Virus record (IMG/VR): IMGVR_UViG_3300032893_000001
Location: 24,183 to 88,182 of that record
Strand: one strand, 5' to 3'
Source: a virus
Length of the DNA stretch: 64,000 bases
Made by a program: the position numbers and the translations under genes. Positions within the stretch are counted from its first letter, which is position 1. Each line of letters begins with the position of its first letter. The notes under the pieces are model-generated. The model was not told where the DNA came from. It searched no databases and was given only the letters and a program-made list of their open reading frames with translations. Below, one piece after another: positions 41,901 through 49,456 of this stretch.

Positions 41901-42787
41901 TTGTCGCGCGCGACGGAGTCGGTGACTGCCGCAGTGTCGCTGACTGTTCGAAACGCTTGCTTGTCGCGCGCAACCGTGTCGGTGACCGCCGCGGTATCGG
42001 AGATGGCGCGAAAGGCTTGCTTGTCTCGAGCAGCGGAGTCGGTGACCGCCGCCGTGTCCGAGACTGCACGAAACGCCTGCTTGTCCCGCGCCGCCGTGTC
42101 CGAAGATGAAACCGAATCCGAGACTGCGCGAAAGACTTGTCGATCTCGCGCTACCGAGTCCGTGACCGCCGCAGTGTCCGAGACAGTACGGAAGGCTTGC
42201 TTGTCGCGCGCTACCGAATCGGTGACGCTCGCAGTGTCCGTTGCCGCTCGATCGTAGGTGGTACCCGAGCTGATCTTCGTCGCAGTGACTGAGTCCGTGA
42301 CCGAAGCAGTGTCCGTGCTCGAGCGGAACTCTTGTCGATCGACAGCCACCGAGTCCGTGACCGACGCAGTGTCTGCCGTGACGAACCGATTGATCGGAAA
42401 CGAAACATCGAAGAGAGAAGCGCTGTTCCCGCTCGAGAAGGTGATCGTGAAGCGGATGTCTTCAACGACAAGAACGTCGACAACCGCAAGGGTGTCCTTG
42501 AACCCAAGCGGCACACTGCTGAGAACAAGCTTGTCCGTGATGGACAGCGTGGACAGGAGTCCAGCGTCGACACCTGTTGCTAGCGGACGATCGTAGAATG
42601 CACGCTTGAAAGGAAATGAGTCACGAATCGACGCCGAGTGCGTGTTCGGTTCGCGATACCAGTGACCTGTGTTCGTAGCGACAGTATCGGGCTGACTCGG
42701 AGAGAACTTCTTGAACGCGAGGTACCAGCCACCGTCCGTGCCGGTGAAGTTACCTCGAACGCCTCCGAAGAAGTTTTGACCAGCCAC
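38966..42787 (-). CDS. Giant tail fibre / adhesin of about 55 20-residue repeats
   Basis: 1273 residues. The first 135 residues form a distinct N-terminal domain (MAGQNFFGGVRGNFTGTDGG onward), a likely tail-attachment head. Residues 136-1225 repeat a 20-residue unit with the consensus SDTAxVTDSVARDKQAFRAV, where T-D and V-T-D positions are most fixed. Rows of 60 bases keep exact phase. The last about 45 residues are Gly/Pro-rich (GKPGPTVGAPYLAGG). A repeat rich in Thr, Ser, Asp and Val with alternating hydrophobics fits a long beta-structured shaft, such as a fibre. This is the final gene of the minus tail operon. No enzymatic site is seen. Repeat number could vary between strains. Confidence 0.85.
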   Translation of the reverse strand: MAGQNFFGGVRGNFTGTDGGWYLAFKKFSPSQPDTVATNTGHWYREPNTHSASIRDSFPFKRAFYDRPLATGVDAGLLSTLSITDKLVLSSVPLGFKDTLAVVDVLVVEDIRFTITFSSGNSASLFDVSFPINRFVTADTASVTDSVAVDRQEFRSSTDTASVTDSVTATKISSGTTYDRAATDTASVTDSVARDKQAFRTVSDTAAVTDSVARDRQVFRAVSDSVSSSDTAARDKQAFRAVSDTAAVTDSAARDKQAFRAISDTAAVTDTVARDKQAFRTVSDTAAVTDSVARDKQAFRAVTDTASVADTLAKTAQWNRVPSDTASVTDTVARDKQAFRAVSDTASVTDTIARDKQAFRAVTDTAAITDAAARDKQAFRAVTDTAAVTDALSKNAQWNRVPSDTATSTDTLARDVQYARSSNDTAGVTDSASVALIRQITVTVSDTASVTDSLVRNVQYIRTASDTAASSDSVARDKQAFRAITDTATVSDTAARDKQAFRTAADTATVSDTTKKDAQFLRLLSDAPTTSDSVARDKQAFRSASDTASVTDTLLRSTQTNRVVTDTLATTDSVARDAQKFRTISDTASVSDSVVRLKYGFYSISLSDTATVTDTVARDKQAFRAASDALSVTDSITRDRQVFRAVTDTAALTDTLLRNVQYIRTITDTASAADAVVVSKAGVILISANDTVTTSDGVVRSTQSIRATSDSASVTDAVSASVLRQIDRTVSDTASVSDSVLRGVEYYRPRTDSVSSTDAASTSATYNKTSTDSIAASDTATALLAKTYLRTASDTAVVLDSVSKTVEYNKPVTDAASTSDALTTARVVNKIVSDSASTTDAVSAQSAGFFNIVVSDTASVSDTLNKDVQYRRSSTDTAAVTDSTARDKQAFRTVTDTAAVTDSVKRDRQVFRSLSDVATVTDTSKRDAQYARAASDSSSVTDATATSKTAYRAASDTASVTDQARVIVDRFPHDAVAVVDTIARRVDFYRPLTDAVGITESIQAGTSKSEDISLSDSIAVSDVTSRSSSKNISRSDAVSATDSLKKDAQYLRSKTDAVSATDAALRSTQTSRSTSDALATSDTLVVQPFRFFTVSIADAASVTDSLAETEVKDVSLSDSITTSDVLLRKVEYVRAAVEAATVSDFTKTDAYRLLLVSLSDSVAASDAIASGRELFRKASDAAAVADTLALAGLFERPLSDVLGIHDLVGELPGFVPPHATGKPGPTVGAPYLAGGIRSGVESAEQLADPRANRALPPAMQPQNRVRATKPSGT
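39115..42382 (-). repeat. Tandem 60-bp coding repeats
   Basis: Inside the fibre gene the DNA repeats every 60 bases (20 codons), about 55 units by length. Copies differ mostly at synonymous or conservative positions; some adjacent units are nearly identical (for example 41880-42240). The repeat includes TTGTC(T/G)CGCGC-type segments on the plus strand. Exact phase, with no frame loss, shows selection for the protein. Confidence 0.88.
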
Positions 42788-42798
42788 GCTTCACCACG

Positions 42799-43614
42799 TC
42801 AGTTGTACGCAGTACGCAGGTTCATCCAGAAGTTCGTCGCGGTCGTCGCAGTAGCCAAAGCGTAAAACGAAAGAGACGCTCCATCGAAGATCTGCGGAAG
42901 CGCCGCGATCTGAAGAACAAGATCTCGCTCGTTCCACTGGTTGGCAATCAACGGCAAGTACGCCAACGGACGAATGAGCACCACGTTCACGACGCCCGCG
43001 GTGTTCGCGGTGCCGACGTTGAGCCCGACCTGCACGCTCTTGACGCCCTTGTCGCCGGCAGCGATCGGCAAGGGGCCAATGGCGCAGTCCTTCACCGTAG
43101 CAGCCGCGGGGAAGCTGATGTTGCCTCCCACTTGGCTCGCGCCGTTCACGTCACCCGTGTACGAGCTCAAGTTGACGGTCGCGATGGTGGTCGTAGAAGC
43201 GGTCGTGACCTCGAGCCAGCACTGCACGTTCGTGCCACTCGTGTACCGCGGCAGGGTGGTGCTGTTGACCGTCTTGTTTCCTGTCGAAGCTGTCGAGATA
43301 CCGCTGACGCCTACGAGGCGATCGTAGACCATCAGCATCGTGTTCTGCGTGGCGCACGCGCCGAAGGACAGAAGGTATCGCTGCTTCGTGCTGACGTTCG
43401 CAAAAGTGATCGCGGTGGTCGACCCCGAGTACGACGTACCGGGCGTTGTCGCCGGCTCCGCTCCAGCCGCAGGAAGACCAGCAGCGATCCACAGACGATG
43501 CCACGAGCCAGCTCCCTGCATCGCAGAGCCGACCTTGAAGCCTTGCCCATCGTCGTACTGACCGTTGGTCGTAATTTGGTTGATGAGATCGTCGTATCCG
43601 GTGAAGCCAGCCAT
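42799..43614 (-). CDS. Virion surface/tail protein, beta-rich (271 aa)
   Basis: 271 residues starting MAGFTGYDDLINQITTNGQ, then GSAMQGAGSWHRLW, an opening I associate with phage virion proteins of large tailed phages. The rest is Thr/Ser/Gly-rich beta sequence (TTASTTTIATVNLSSYTG) without a catalytic motif. A GAGGGAG ribosome site precedes the ATG. Role: likely capsid or tail decoration or a short fibre; exact identity is not known. Confidence 0.75.
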   Translation of the reverse strand: MAGFTGYDDLINQITTNGQYDDGQGFKVGSAMQGAGSWHRLWIAAGLPAAGAEPATTPGTSYSGSTTAITFANVSTKQRYLLSFGACATQNTMLMVYDRLVGVSGISTASTGNKTVNSTTLPRYTSGTNVQCWLEVTTASTTTIATVNLSSYTGDVNGASQVGGNISFPAAATVKDCAIGPLPIAAGDKGVKSVQVGLNVGTANTAGVVNVVLIRPLAYLPLIANQWNERDLVLQIAALPQIFDGASLSFYALATATTATNFWMNLRTAYN

Positions 43615-43617
43615 GGG

Positions 43618-43998
43618 TCACTCCCTCGTGAGCTCTTCTTCGATCCACTTCGAGATCGTCTGCCAAATCTCGTTGGCCTCGCGAACGTTGAACTTGAACT
43701 GCTGCGGCATGAGTGCCACCGAGTGCCCCACCTTCAACGAGCCGACGGCCTCTCGAATGTGACGAACGGCAACCGAGGCACGCTCCACGTCGAGCATGAC
43801 GGAGTTCTGGTGCTGCCTCGTATCTTCTCGATCGCGCACCATCAACCAGAGTCTTCCCTTGCCCGTCTTCTCTCGGAAGATCGTCAACAGATGACGGCCG
43901 TCGACAGTCGACACCTCTTTCAAGATGTCGCCGCTTTGCAGCGTGTCGTGAAGAACGCTGTCAGGAATCTGAAGACCGGGAGAGATCGGAGAGAGCAT
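43618..43998 (-). CDS. Small unknown tail-operon protein (126 aa)
   Basis: 126 residues, ATGA overlap with the large protein upstream. A mixed alpha/beta sequence with EKTGKGRLWLMVRDREDTRQ and an acidic amphipathic C-terminal helix (REANEIWQTISKWIEEEL). No family recognised. Its position between two structural genes suggests a chaperone or connector, but this is contextual only. Confidence 0.72.
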   Translation of the reverse strand: MLSPISPGLQIPDSVLHDTLQSGDILKEVSTVDGRHLLTIFREKTGKGRLWLMVRDREDTRQHQNSVMLDVERASVAVRHIREAVGSLKVGHSVALMPQQFKFNVREANEIWQTISKWIEEELTRE

Positions 43999-45962
43999 CA
44001 GACCGCCGTCGCGTTGGCAGATCTTCCGAGGTGCGTCGCGTCTTGATACGCCTCGGTGTAGACCGGGATGGTGTTGTCATACCACGACATCGAGAAGGAG
44101 CCGCCGCTCGCTGTCGTGGTCGTAGCGATCAGCTCTCCGGTGTCCGAGCGGTGGGCGTTCACAGTGATGCCAGACCCCGCTCCCGTGTACCCACGGACGA
44201 TGCCTTGAATCGTGTACACGATCGAGTGGTACGTCATGTAGAACATGAGCGCAGTCGAAGAACCTCCGGGCACTGAGCCTACTGTTCTCCATGTGCGCGT
44301 CACGAGGGGGTTTGCTCGCGTCGTATCCGGGTCGTTGTAGAAACGATCCCACTGCTTGCGATTCGCACCGTAGCCAGGGTCGTGGAACGTCGTGAAGTTC
44401 GGGTTCACCCACGCCGCTGCCGTTCCCCATCCGTTGCCAAGGAGTTCACCGCCTTGATACTGAAAGGTGAAGTTGAAGCCGTCGTGCTGCGTCGTCTTGT
44501 AGAGCGGCACGAACCCGTTGTTCCACCACGACGTCGACTCGCTCAGCGCGAACCCGGTCACCGACACGTCGTTCGTAGCTCCGACGTTGTACACGTCGTT
44601 GAAGCCAGCCCAGAACACTGTCTTGTTGTGAACACCGTCGCCGTTGGTGTGCTTGCCGCTCGTGTAGTTCAAGTAGAGCACGGCGTACGTGCAACTGATC
44701 ACGTTATACGTGCTGTTGAACGTGCCATTGGCATAGAGCTGGAAGTACGTCGAGTTCTTTCCTCGAGCGATCGTAAACGCTGCGCCACCAGTAGCACTGG
44801 GGTCACAGCGAAGCTGAAGTGTAACGTGCGTTCCGGCCGCCCACGTCTTCACGAATCCGGCGGTGTCTGGAGATGCGTACGCGGTGTACCCTGCCTGGGC
44901 ACCGGCCTTCAGCTCGAGAGCGTCTCCCGCGTTGCTTTCGATCTGGTACCCGCACCTAACTTGGATTGCCGACTGCACCATCGTGATGCTGCCGGGTTCT
45001 TCGATCCAGAACTCGCACGGGTACGCAATCAACTTTGTAACAGAAGTGATGTCTTGCTCCCCCCACGACAAGATGTCGAACGGGATCATCACCGAGTTCA
45101 AGATCGTCGTACTCGTAGAGTGCGTGTACGTATACGTCACGTGCAACACGACTGAGATGTCGTAGTTCGCGTTCGTCTGGTTGCACGACGCTTTGAACGC
45201 ATGCGTCGCGTTCGTCGTCATGTCCGTGCGCTTCCAAAGCCAGCGCTCGACTCCCTGATCGCTCGAACTGCTTCCACCGCTATGGACAATGTCGAGCGTG
45301 AAGGCCGATTCTGAGTCGAGCGCAAGCGACGTCGTACTGTTCGCGTTCGGATTGCGCAGCGCGATGTTCACCTCGAAGAAGATGTCCGTCACCGTGACGC
45401 TCGACTCCGGGAGGAACGTCGAAAGGTTCGGAATCTCGGCGCTGCCCCCGACCTGCGTGAGGCTTCCCGTGAGCGCGCCCGTTCCACCTTCGAGTGGAAT
45501 GCGCACCGTCTTGCATCGAGTGTCGTTTGTGTCGTCGCACTCGTAGGTGATGATCAGCTTCGCGCAGATGTTCCCCGTCGCCACCGGGCACTGGAACTTG
45601 AGGACCGCGGTCTGAGTCGTGCCGCCGCCGAAGTTCGTCGTGAAGTTCGTCGTGACGTCGATCCAGTGCTGCTCCGTCCCCATGTCGAGGTACGTGGCAC
45701 CGCCCGACGTGTCGATGCCAACGGTGTAGTTCGAAGCAGACGCGGCACCGAGCTGCAAACTTGCTGTCGGCGCAGTCGTGTTGCTCGTCAACGCCGTGAT
45801 CGAACCCTTGTACATGATCACGAGGATCACGCTCTTGAAGGTTCGACTCGAGGTCTCCGGGATGGTCACCGTGAGCGTCGAGAAGGTAAGCTGCGACCCA
45901 CCCGTTTGCGGACCGACCGAACCGGTGAACGCGTACTCGACTGTCTTGGTGTGAAGCGCCAC
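43998..45962 (-). CDS. Large Thr/Ser-rich tail protein with carboxypeptidase-regulatory-like C-terminus
   Basis: 654 residues from GTG 45962 (GGAGAG six bases upstream). Almost entirely beta-strand sequence, rich in Thr, Ser, Asn and Val, consistent with repeated beta-sandwich domains. The last 70 residues (YTIQGIVRGYTGAGSGITVN, then ETTTASGGSF-like and TIPVYTEAYQD segments) look like a carboxypeptidase-D-regulatory or Ig-like module, often used for surface binding. Few Cys, no signal peptide. Probably a tail or adsorption protein. It overlaps the next gene by one base. Confidence 0.75.
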   Translation of the reverse strand: MALHTKTVEYAFTGSVGPQTGGSQLTFSTLTVTIPETSSRTFKSVILVIMYKGSITALTSNTTAPTASLQLGAASASNYTVGIDTSGGATYLDMGTEQHWIDVTTNFTTNFGGGTTQTAVLKFQCPVATGNICAKLIITYECDDTNDTRCKTVRIPLEGGTGALTGSLTQVGGSAEIPNLSTFLPESSVTVTDIFFEVNIALRNPNANSTTSLALDSESAFTLDIVHSGGSSSSDQGVERWLWKRTDMTTNATHAFKASCNQTNANYDISVVLHVTYTYTHSTSTTILNSVMIPFDILSWGEQDITSVTKLIAYPCEFWIEEPGSITMVQSAIQVRCGYQIESNAGDALELKAGAQAGYTAYASPDTAGFVKTWAAGTHVTLQLRCDPSATGGAAFTIARGKNSTYFQLYANGTFNSTYNVISCTYAVLYLNYTSGKHTNGDGVHNKTVFWAGFNDVYNVGATNDVSVTGFALSESTSWWNNGFVPLYKTTQHDGFNFTFQYQGGELLGNGWGTAAAWVNPNFTTFHDPGYGANRKQWDRFYNDPDTTRANPLVTRTWRTVGSVPGGSSTALMFYMTYHSIVYTIQGIVRGYTGAGSGITVNAHRSDTGELIATTTTASGGSFSMSWYDNTIPVYTEAYQDATHLGRSANATAV

Positions 45963-45972
45963 GACCGCTCTC

Positions 45973-46152
45973 CTATGCTAGCCGCACGTGCCGGCAAAGA
46001 GGCATCGCACAGATGCGACGCGGCCGTCCCTCCTCGTCCTTCGTGTGCTCTTTGGTCTCTCTGCCGCAACGTTCGCAGGGGTGGCGCGCGGGCACTGCCG
46101 GCGCCAACCCCACGACCGTTTGATCGGTGGCAGCGACGTTGTCGTCGGCCAT
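45973..46152 (-). CDS. Small Cys-rich protein between tail genes (59 aa)
   Basis: 59 residues in the gap between two tail genes: ATG 46152 overlaps the upstream TAA (TAATG) and the frame ends at 45973. The second half has CERCGR, then ICAMPLC and CRHV-type residues, suggesting one zinc site. An N-terminal linker reads MADDNVAATDQTVVGLAP. The tight fit in the gap and the ordered Cys pairs support a real gene, though a clear ribosome site is lacking. Confidence 0.6.
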   Translation of the reverse strand: MADDNVAATDQTVVGLAPAVPARHPCERCGRETKEHTKDEEGRPRRICAMPLCRHVRLA

Positions 46153-46643
46153 TACGAGATGCGAGCGCTGTAGGTGATGCGGAGCTTGTCGTGCGTCGTC
46201 TTGTTGACCGACGTGAACGTCGCGCGCATCAGCGCCGAGCCGCCCGGCGAGGTGTGCTGGTTGAACAGCGCCACTTCCTGGATGTTGGTCGCGCTCTTGG
46301 TACCGCCACCGCTCGGGTAGCTGATGACCCACTGCATGGTGCGCGTGCCGGAGAGCAACGTCTTCGAGTCGCATGTCTTGAGCGTTCCGGTCACCGGGCT
46401 CGTGACGTTCGTCTGACCCGAGTTCGCCGCCTGGCTCGAGGTGCCGATGCGGAGGAACTGGAACACCTTGGCGTTCAATCCCGTCGCCTGGCGCCAGAGC
46501 TGTCGCTTGCCGGTGTTGACGATGAGGTTGTGGGTGCGACGTCGATCGATGACCTCGGGGCCGTTGTGGCCGTCGCGGATCACTTCGATGTCGACGTACC
46601 CACCGAGAAGCTCGACGTTGTCGTTGATATCACTGCTGTCCAT
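46152..46643 (-). CDS. Tail-operon structural protein (163 aa)
   Basis: 163 residues from ATG 46643, which has GGAGGAG eight bases upstream and lies inside the end of the methyltransferase fusion gene; the longer frame to 46685 is unlikely. The N-terminal part has NDNVELLGGYVDIEVIRDGH and IDRRRTHNLIVNTGKRQLWR, a pattern seen in short tail or baseplate proteins. The rest is Ser/Thr-rich beta sequence. Function is inferred from context. Confidence 0.72.
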   Translation of the reverse strand: MDSSDINDNVELLGGYVDIEVIRDGHNGPEVIDRRRTHNLIVNTGKRQLWRQATGLNAKVFQFLRIGTSSQAANSGQTNVTSPVTGTLKTCDSKTLLSGTRTMQWVISYPSGGGTKSATNIQEVALFNQHTSPGGSALMRATFTSVNKTTHDKLRITYSARIS

Positions 46644-48438
46644 GACCTGACTCCTCCAGAAGGGTGATGTTTTGCTTGGCTTCATCGATCATCTCTTGAG
46701 GGATGTCCCCTTCTTCGAGGTAGATCTCCAAGACCTTGCGAGCCCAGAAGAGCGCCTCCTGGTCCATGTGGAGCGCTCCGTACGTCATCGCGAGACGAAT
46801 CGCCGGGATGTACGAGTAGTACGACAGGTCGATCCACCACATCGTGAAAGGCGGACGTCCGATTCCGAGGGACGCGTAGCGGTAGAACTGAAGGGCTTCT
46901 TCGAAGCGATCGAGCTCGAAGGCCAAGTCACCGAGCCAGACCCAATGATCGGTGCGCGTCCAGTCGTCCGACACGCACTCGAGAAGCGTCTGCCGTGCCT
47001 CGAGCATCAGCTCGAGGTACTTCGCCGGCTCGCTTTCCTTGAAGGTCTTGGCCTGCTGCGCGAGCATCTTCGCCAGAACGAGACGCGCGTTGTAGCGCAT
47101 CGGGCCGTTGTTGCGCTTGAGGGAGAGGAACTCCCGCAGGCGGTCCATCGCGCGCTCCGGGTGATGCTCGCGCCACTCGATGGCCAAGTAGTAGAGCGAC
47201 TGCTCGTTCTGGTTGTGAAGCCAGTCGTCCATGAGCGTGATGCGGTTCTGCGCGCGGCGCTGCACAGCACGGGACACCTCACGCTCGTGAACACGCTCGT
47301 GGAGTGTCTGCACGTTCGGAAGACCGACGTCGTCACGGTACCCCTCGGGGTACGACAGGATGTTGTGCGTCGAGCGCTTGTAGCGAATCTTCGGATCGTT
47401 GCGGCAAAGCCACGGGAAGCCCCATCGCTGACGATTGCCCGCCGGACCGCCCGTGCGCAGAACACTGACGACCTTCACTTCTTGCGGAAGACGATCGAGC
47501 GACAAGAGCTCGTTGACTCCGGACAGAAGGTACTCGTGCCCCTCCGTCATGAAGATCCAATCCCCGGTGCATCGGTCCATGCACTGGTTGCGGATGTTGC
47601 CGAAGTGAACGCCGTTGGTCGCCTTCACCTTCTCCTCCCCTTTGCCCTCCGGGCTCTCGAGGAAGAAGACGACGTCCGCGTACTTCTCGGCGATGTCCCA
47701 CGTCTTGTCGACCGTGCGCGGATCGACACCGACGACCATCTCGTCGGCCACGCCACGGAAAGACGCCAAGGTGAGCGCGAGGTCTGCCTCTTCGTCACGG
47801 ACGGGGAGCGTCACGCTCATCTTGAAGTTCTTCGGGAAGCCGCAGACACCGAGCAGGAAGGCGGGCGCCCGCGTGTCCGGTTGCACAGGCCCCATGCATT
47901 CGACGCGCACGAACTCGAAGTGCTTCTTCAAGTCTTCGAGGAAGCTCTTCGCGGTGTACTTGATCGTGTGCTGCTCTTCTTCGTCCGGACCGAGACGATC
48001 GTTCGGAACTGAGAAGAAGCAGTACTGGCTCTTGGCGGCGTGGCGAAAGAGTCGCTCTCGCGCTTGCTCGGAGAGATGCTCGATGACCTCCGTTGCGATG
48101 AAGACGGAGGTGATCGGCAGCAGAAGATCTTCGGATTCGAGATCGACGGGCCACGTCGGCAGTCCTGCCTCTCGCGCCTGCGCGAGCGCGGCCGCGCTGT
48201 GATCTGCAACGGACACCGCGCAGCCCTGCTCCTTCAACAGGCTGGCAAGGATGCCGACTCCGCCACCGACATCGAGCACGGACGACCCGGTTGGCGTGAG
48301 CTCCACGATACGGTTGTAGACGTCCGCCAACGCCTGACCGCGCCAGCTCGAGCGACCTTCCTCGCTCCAGAGCTGGTCCCACTTTGCACGGCTGTTCGCC
48401 TCTCGTGCGTTCGACTGTACGGAAAAAGCAGCGCTCAT
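46630..48438 (-). CDS. Methyltransferase-glycosyltransferase-TPR fusion
   Basis: 602 residues. Residues 1-200 are a class I SAM-dependent methyltransferase: VLDVGGGVGILA (54-65), acidic residue in VADH (77-80), and a post-I region IATEVIEHLSE. Residues about 206-400 resemble a GT-A (family 2-like) glycosyltransferase: VTLPVRDEEADLALTLASF, then VGVDPRTVDKT, and TGDWIFMTEGHEYL, where the usual D-x-D or DADE acid cluster is changed to TEGHE. Residues about 405-600 are helical pairs like TPR repeats (WVWLGDLAFELDRFEEALQF). It could modify sugars on tail fibres, virion proteins or the cell surface. It overlaps neighbours by ATGA and by 14 bases. Glycosyl activity is uncertain because of the altered metal motif. 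Confidence 0.85.
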   Translation of the reverse strand: MSAAFSVQSNAREANSRAKWDQLWSEEGRSSWRGQALADVYNRIVELTPTGSSVLDVGGGVGILASLLKEQGCAVSVADHSAAALAQAREAGLPTWPVDLESEDLLLPITSVFIATEVIEHLSEQARERLFRHAAKSQYCFFSVPNDRLGPDEEEQHTIKYTAKSFLEDLKKHFEFVRVECMGPVQPDTRAPAFLLGVCGFPKNFKMSVTLPVRDEEADLALTLASFRGVADEMVVGVDPRTVDKTWDIAEKYADVVFFLESPEGKGEEKVKATNGVHFGNIRNQCMDRCTGDWIFMTEGHEYLLSGVNELLSLDRLPQEVKVVSVLRTGGPAGNRQRWGFPWLCRNDPKIRYKRSTHNILSYPEGYRDDVGLPNVQTLHERVHEREVSRAVQRRAQNRITLMDDWLHNQNEQSLYYLAIEWREHHPERAMDRLREFLSLKRNNGPMRYNARLVLAKMLAQQAKTFKESEPAKYLELMLEARQTLLECVSDDWTRTDHWVWLGDLAFELDRFEEALQFYRYASLGIGRPPFTMWWIDLSYYSYIPAIRLAMTYGALHMDQEALFWARKVLEIYLEEGDIPQEMIDEAKQNITLLEESGHGQQ

Positions 48439-48701
48439 CGGTCTCCCTTCGAGGCGACGATACGAGCAAGCTCCGACCCGAATCCTGTCGCCAACGCGGT
48501 AGCATACTTCGGCTGACCTAGAAGCGTCGACAAGAAGATGGCTGCCAAGGGGTGCTGCCGCGCCATGCCGGCCTGAGCACCGCGAACGGTGTAGGGGTTG
48601 CCGAGGATCGAGCGTCGAACGGGCAGCTCCGCGCGGCGCGCGTAGAGCTCCTCGCGTTCTTCAGGGGTCAACCCCGCCTCGTACGCACTCATCTGCGGCA
48701 T
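48435..48701 (-). CDS. Small unknown tail-operon protein (88 aa)
   Basis: 88 residues, ATGA overlap with the fusion gene. It starts MPQMSAYEAG with LTPEEREELYARR, a charged helix, followed by Gly/Ala-rich, weakly hydrophobic segments (GMARQHPLAAIFLSTLLG). The hydrophobic patch might be a single membrane helix or a protein interface. No family recognised. It could be a small tail connector or chaperone. Confidence 0.7.
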   Translation of the reverse strand: MPQMSAYEAGLTPEEREELYARRAELPVRRSILGNPYTVRGAQAGMARQHPLAAIFLSTLLGQPKYATALATGFGSELARIVASKGDR

Positions 48702-48703
48702 GG

Positions 48704-49447
48704 CTAGGCTGTAGGATACCGCAGAAATGTCGATATCCCCTCATCGCTGACCAAGTCGCACAAATCAGGGCTTTGCAGGATGGTCTCGAACCGCGCGGGC
48801 TGTCCATCGAGCAAAACGTCTCGAGCGATCAGCCGAACGCCGTGGCTGTAGTCGACGTAGGTGTCGGAATGGCTGACGGGATTCAGCGGCTGAATCGGGT
48901 GCCCGGTGAGCTCGTGCCACCCGTAAATGGCGACGTGCTTCGGATGCTGAACGAGCTGCGGAGTGAGGACGATGTCCTTCTTGTGCCCCGCAAGCATGCC
49001 CGCGCGCCCCGCGCGCTGCTGCTCGATGATGACGTTGTGCCGCTGAAAGGCGTCGGTGCTGACCATCTGCGTGGTGGGCGCCAGCGGACGCGGAGTGACC
49101 TGAATCTCGGCCAGCCTCCAGATTTGATCGACGACCCTGCGCGTGGGCAACGTCGCGTCGAAGCTGTCCGCGATGAGCTGGGCCGTTCGTGGCCACATCG
49201 GCATTCGGATGAAGTCGTCATCCGTTCCGATGCAGAAGTAGTCGGGCAGCACGTCGAGCACGACGCAGTGACTGCCCGAGGTCAAGCTCACCTGAAAGGG
49301 CATCCGCATGAAGCTCGGGACATTGCCAAGCGCGAGCTGCTGAAGAATCGCGTCTTCTCGCACCTGCCCCATGTTCTGGTAGATCGAGGCCACAAACTGC
49401 GACCCCGTCATCGATTGATCAACGCGATCGGGAATCGTGAAGCCCAT
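48704..49447 (-). CDS. Tail-operon protein with His-rich motif, possible hydrolase (247 aa)
   Basis: 247 residues. The N-terminal half is a mixed fold (VREDAILQQLALGNVPSFM). The C-terminal half has a striking conserved-looking block: AGHKKDIVLTPQLV, HVAIYGWHELTG, then PIQPLNPVSHSDTYVDYSHG. Multiple His, Asp and Trp in this block look like an active site or metal site, similar in style to cell-wall or glycan hydrolases. I recall no confirmed family, so lysin activity is a guess. It lies between structural genes, where phages often place tail-associated wall enzymes. Confidence 0.72.
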   Translation of the reverse strand: MGFTIPDRVDQSMTGSQFVASIYQNMGQVREDAILQQLALGNVPSFMRMPFQVSLTSGSHCVVLDVLPDYFCIGTDDDFIRMPMWPRTAQLIADSFDATLPTRRVVDQIWRLAEIQVTPRPLAPTTQMVSTDAFQRHNVIIEQQRAGRAGMLAGHKKDIVLTPQLVQHPKHVAIYGWHELTGHPIQPLNPVSHSDTYVDYSHGVRLIARDVLLDGQPARFETILQSPDLCDLVSDEGISTFLRYPTA

Positions 49448-49456
49448 GGCCCCTCG

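Noticed and set aside
41478-42257. Repetitive plus-strand ORF within the fibre gene
   Set aside because: It is the antisense image of the 20-residue repeats, open because the repeat avoids stops in that frame.
39115-42382. CRISPR array
   Set aside because: Repeats are 60 bases end to end, in coding frame, without unique spacers or cas genes; they encode a repetitive fibre.
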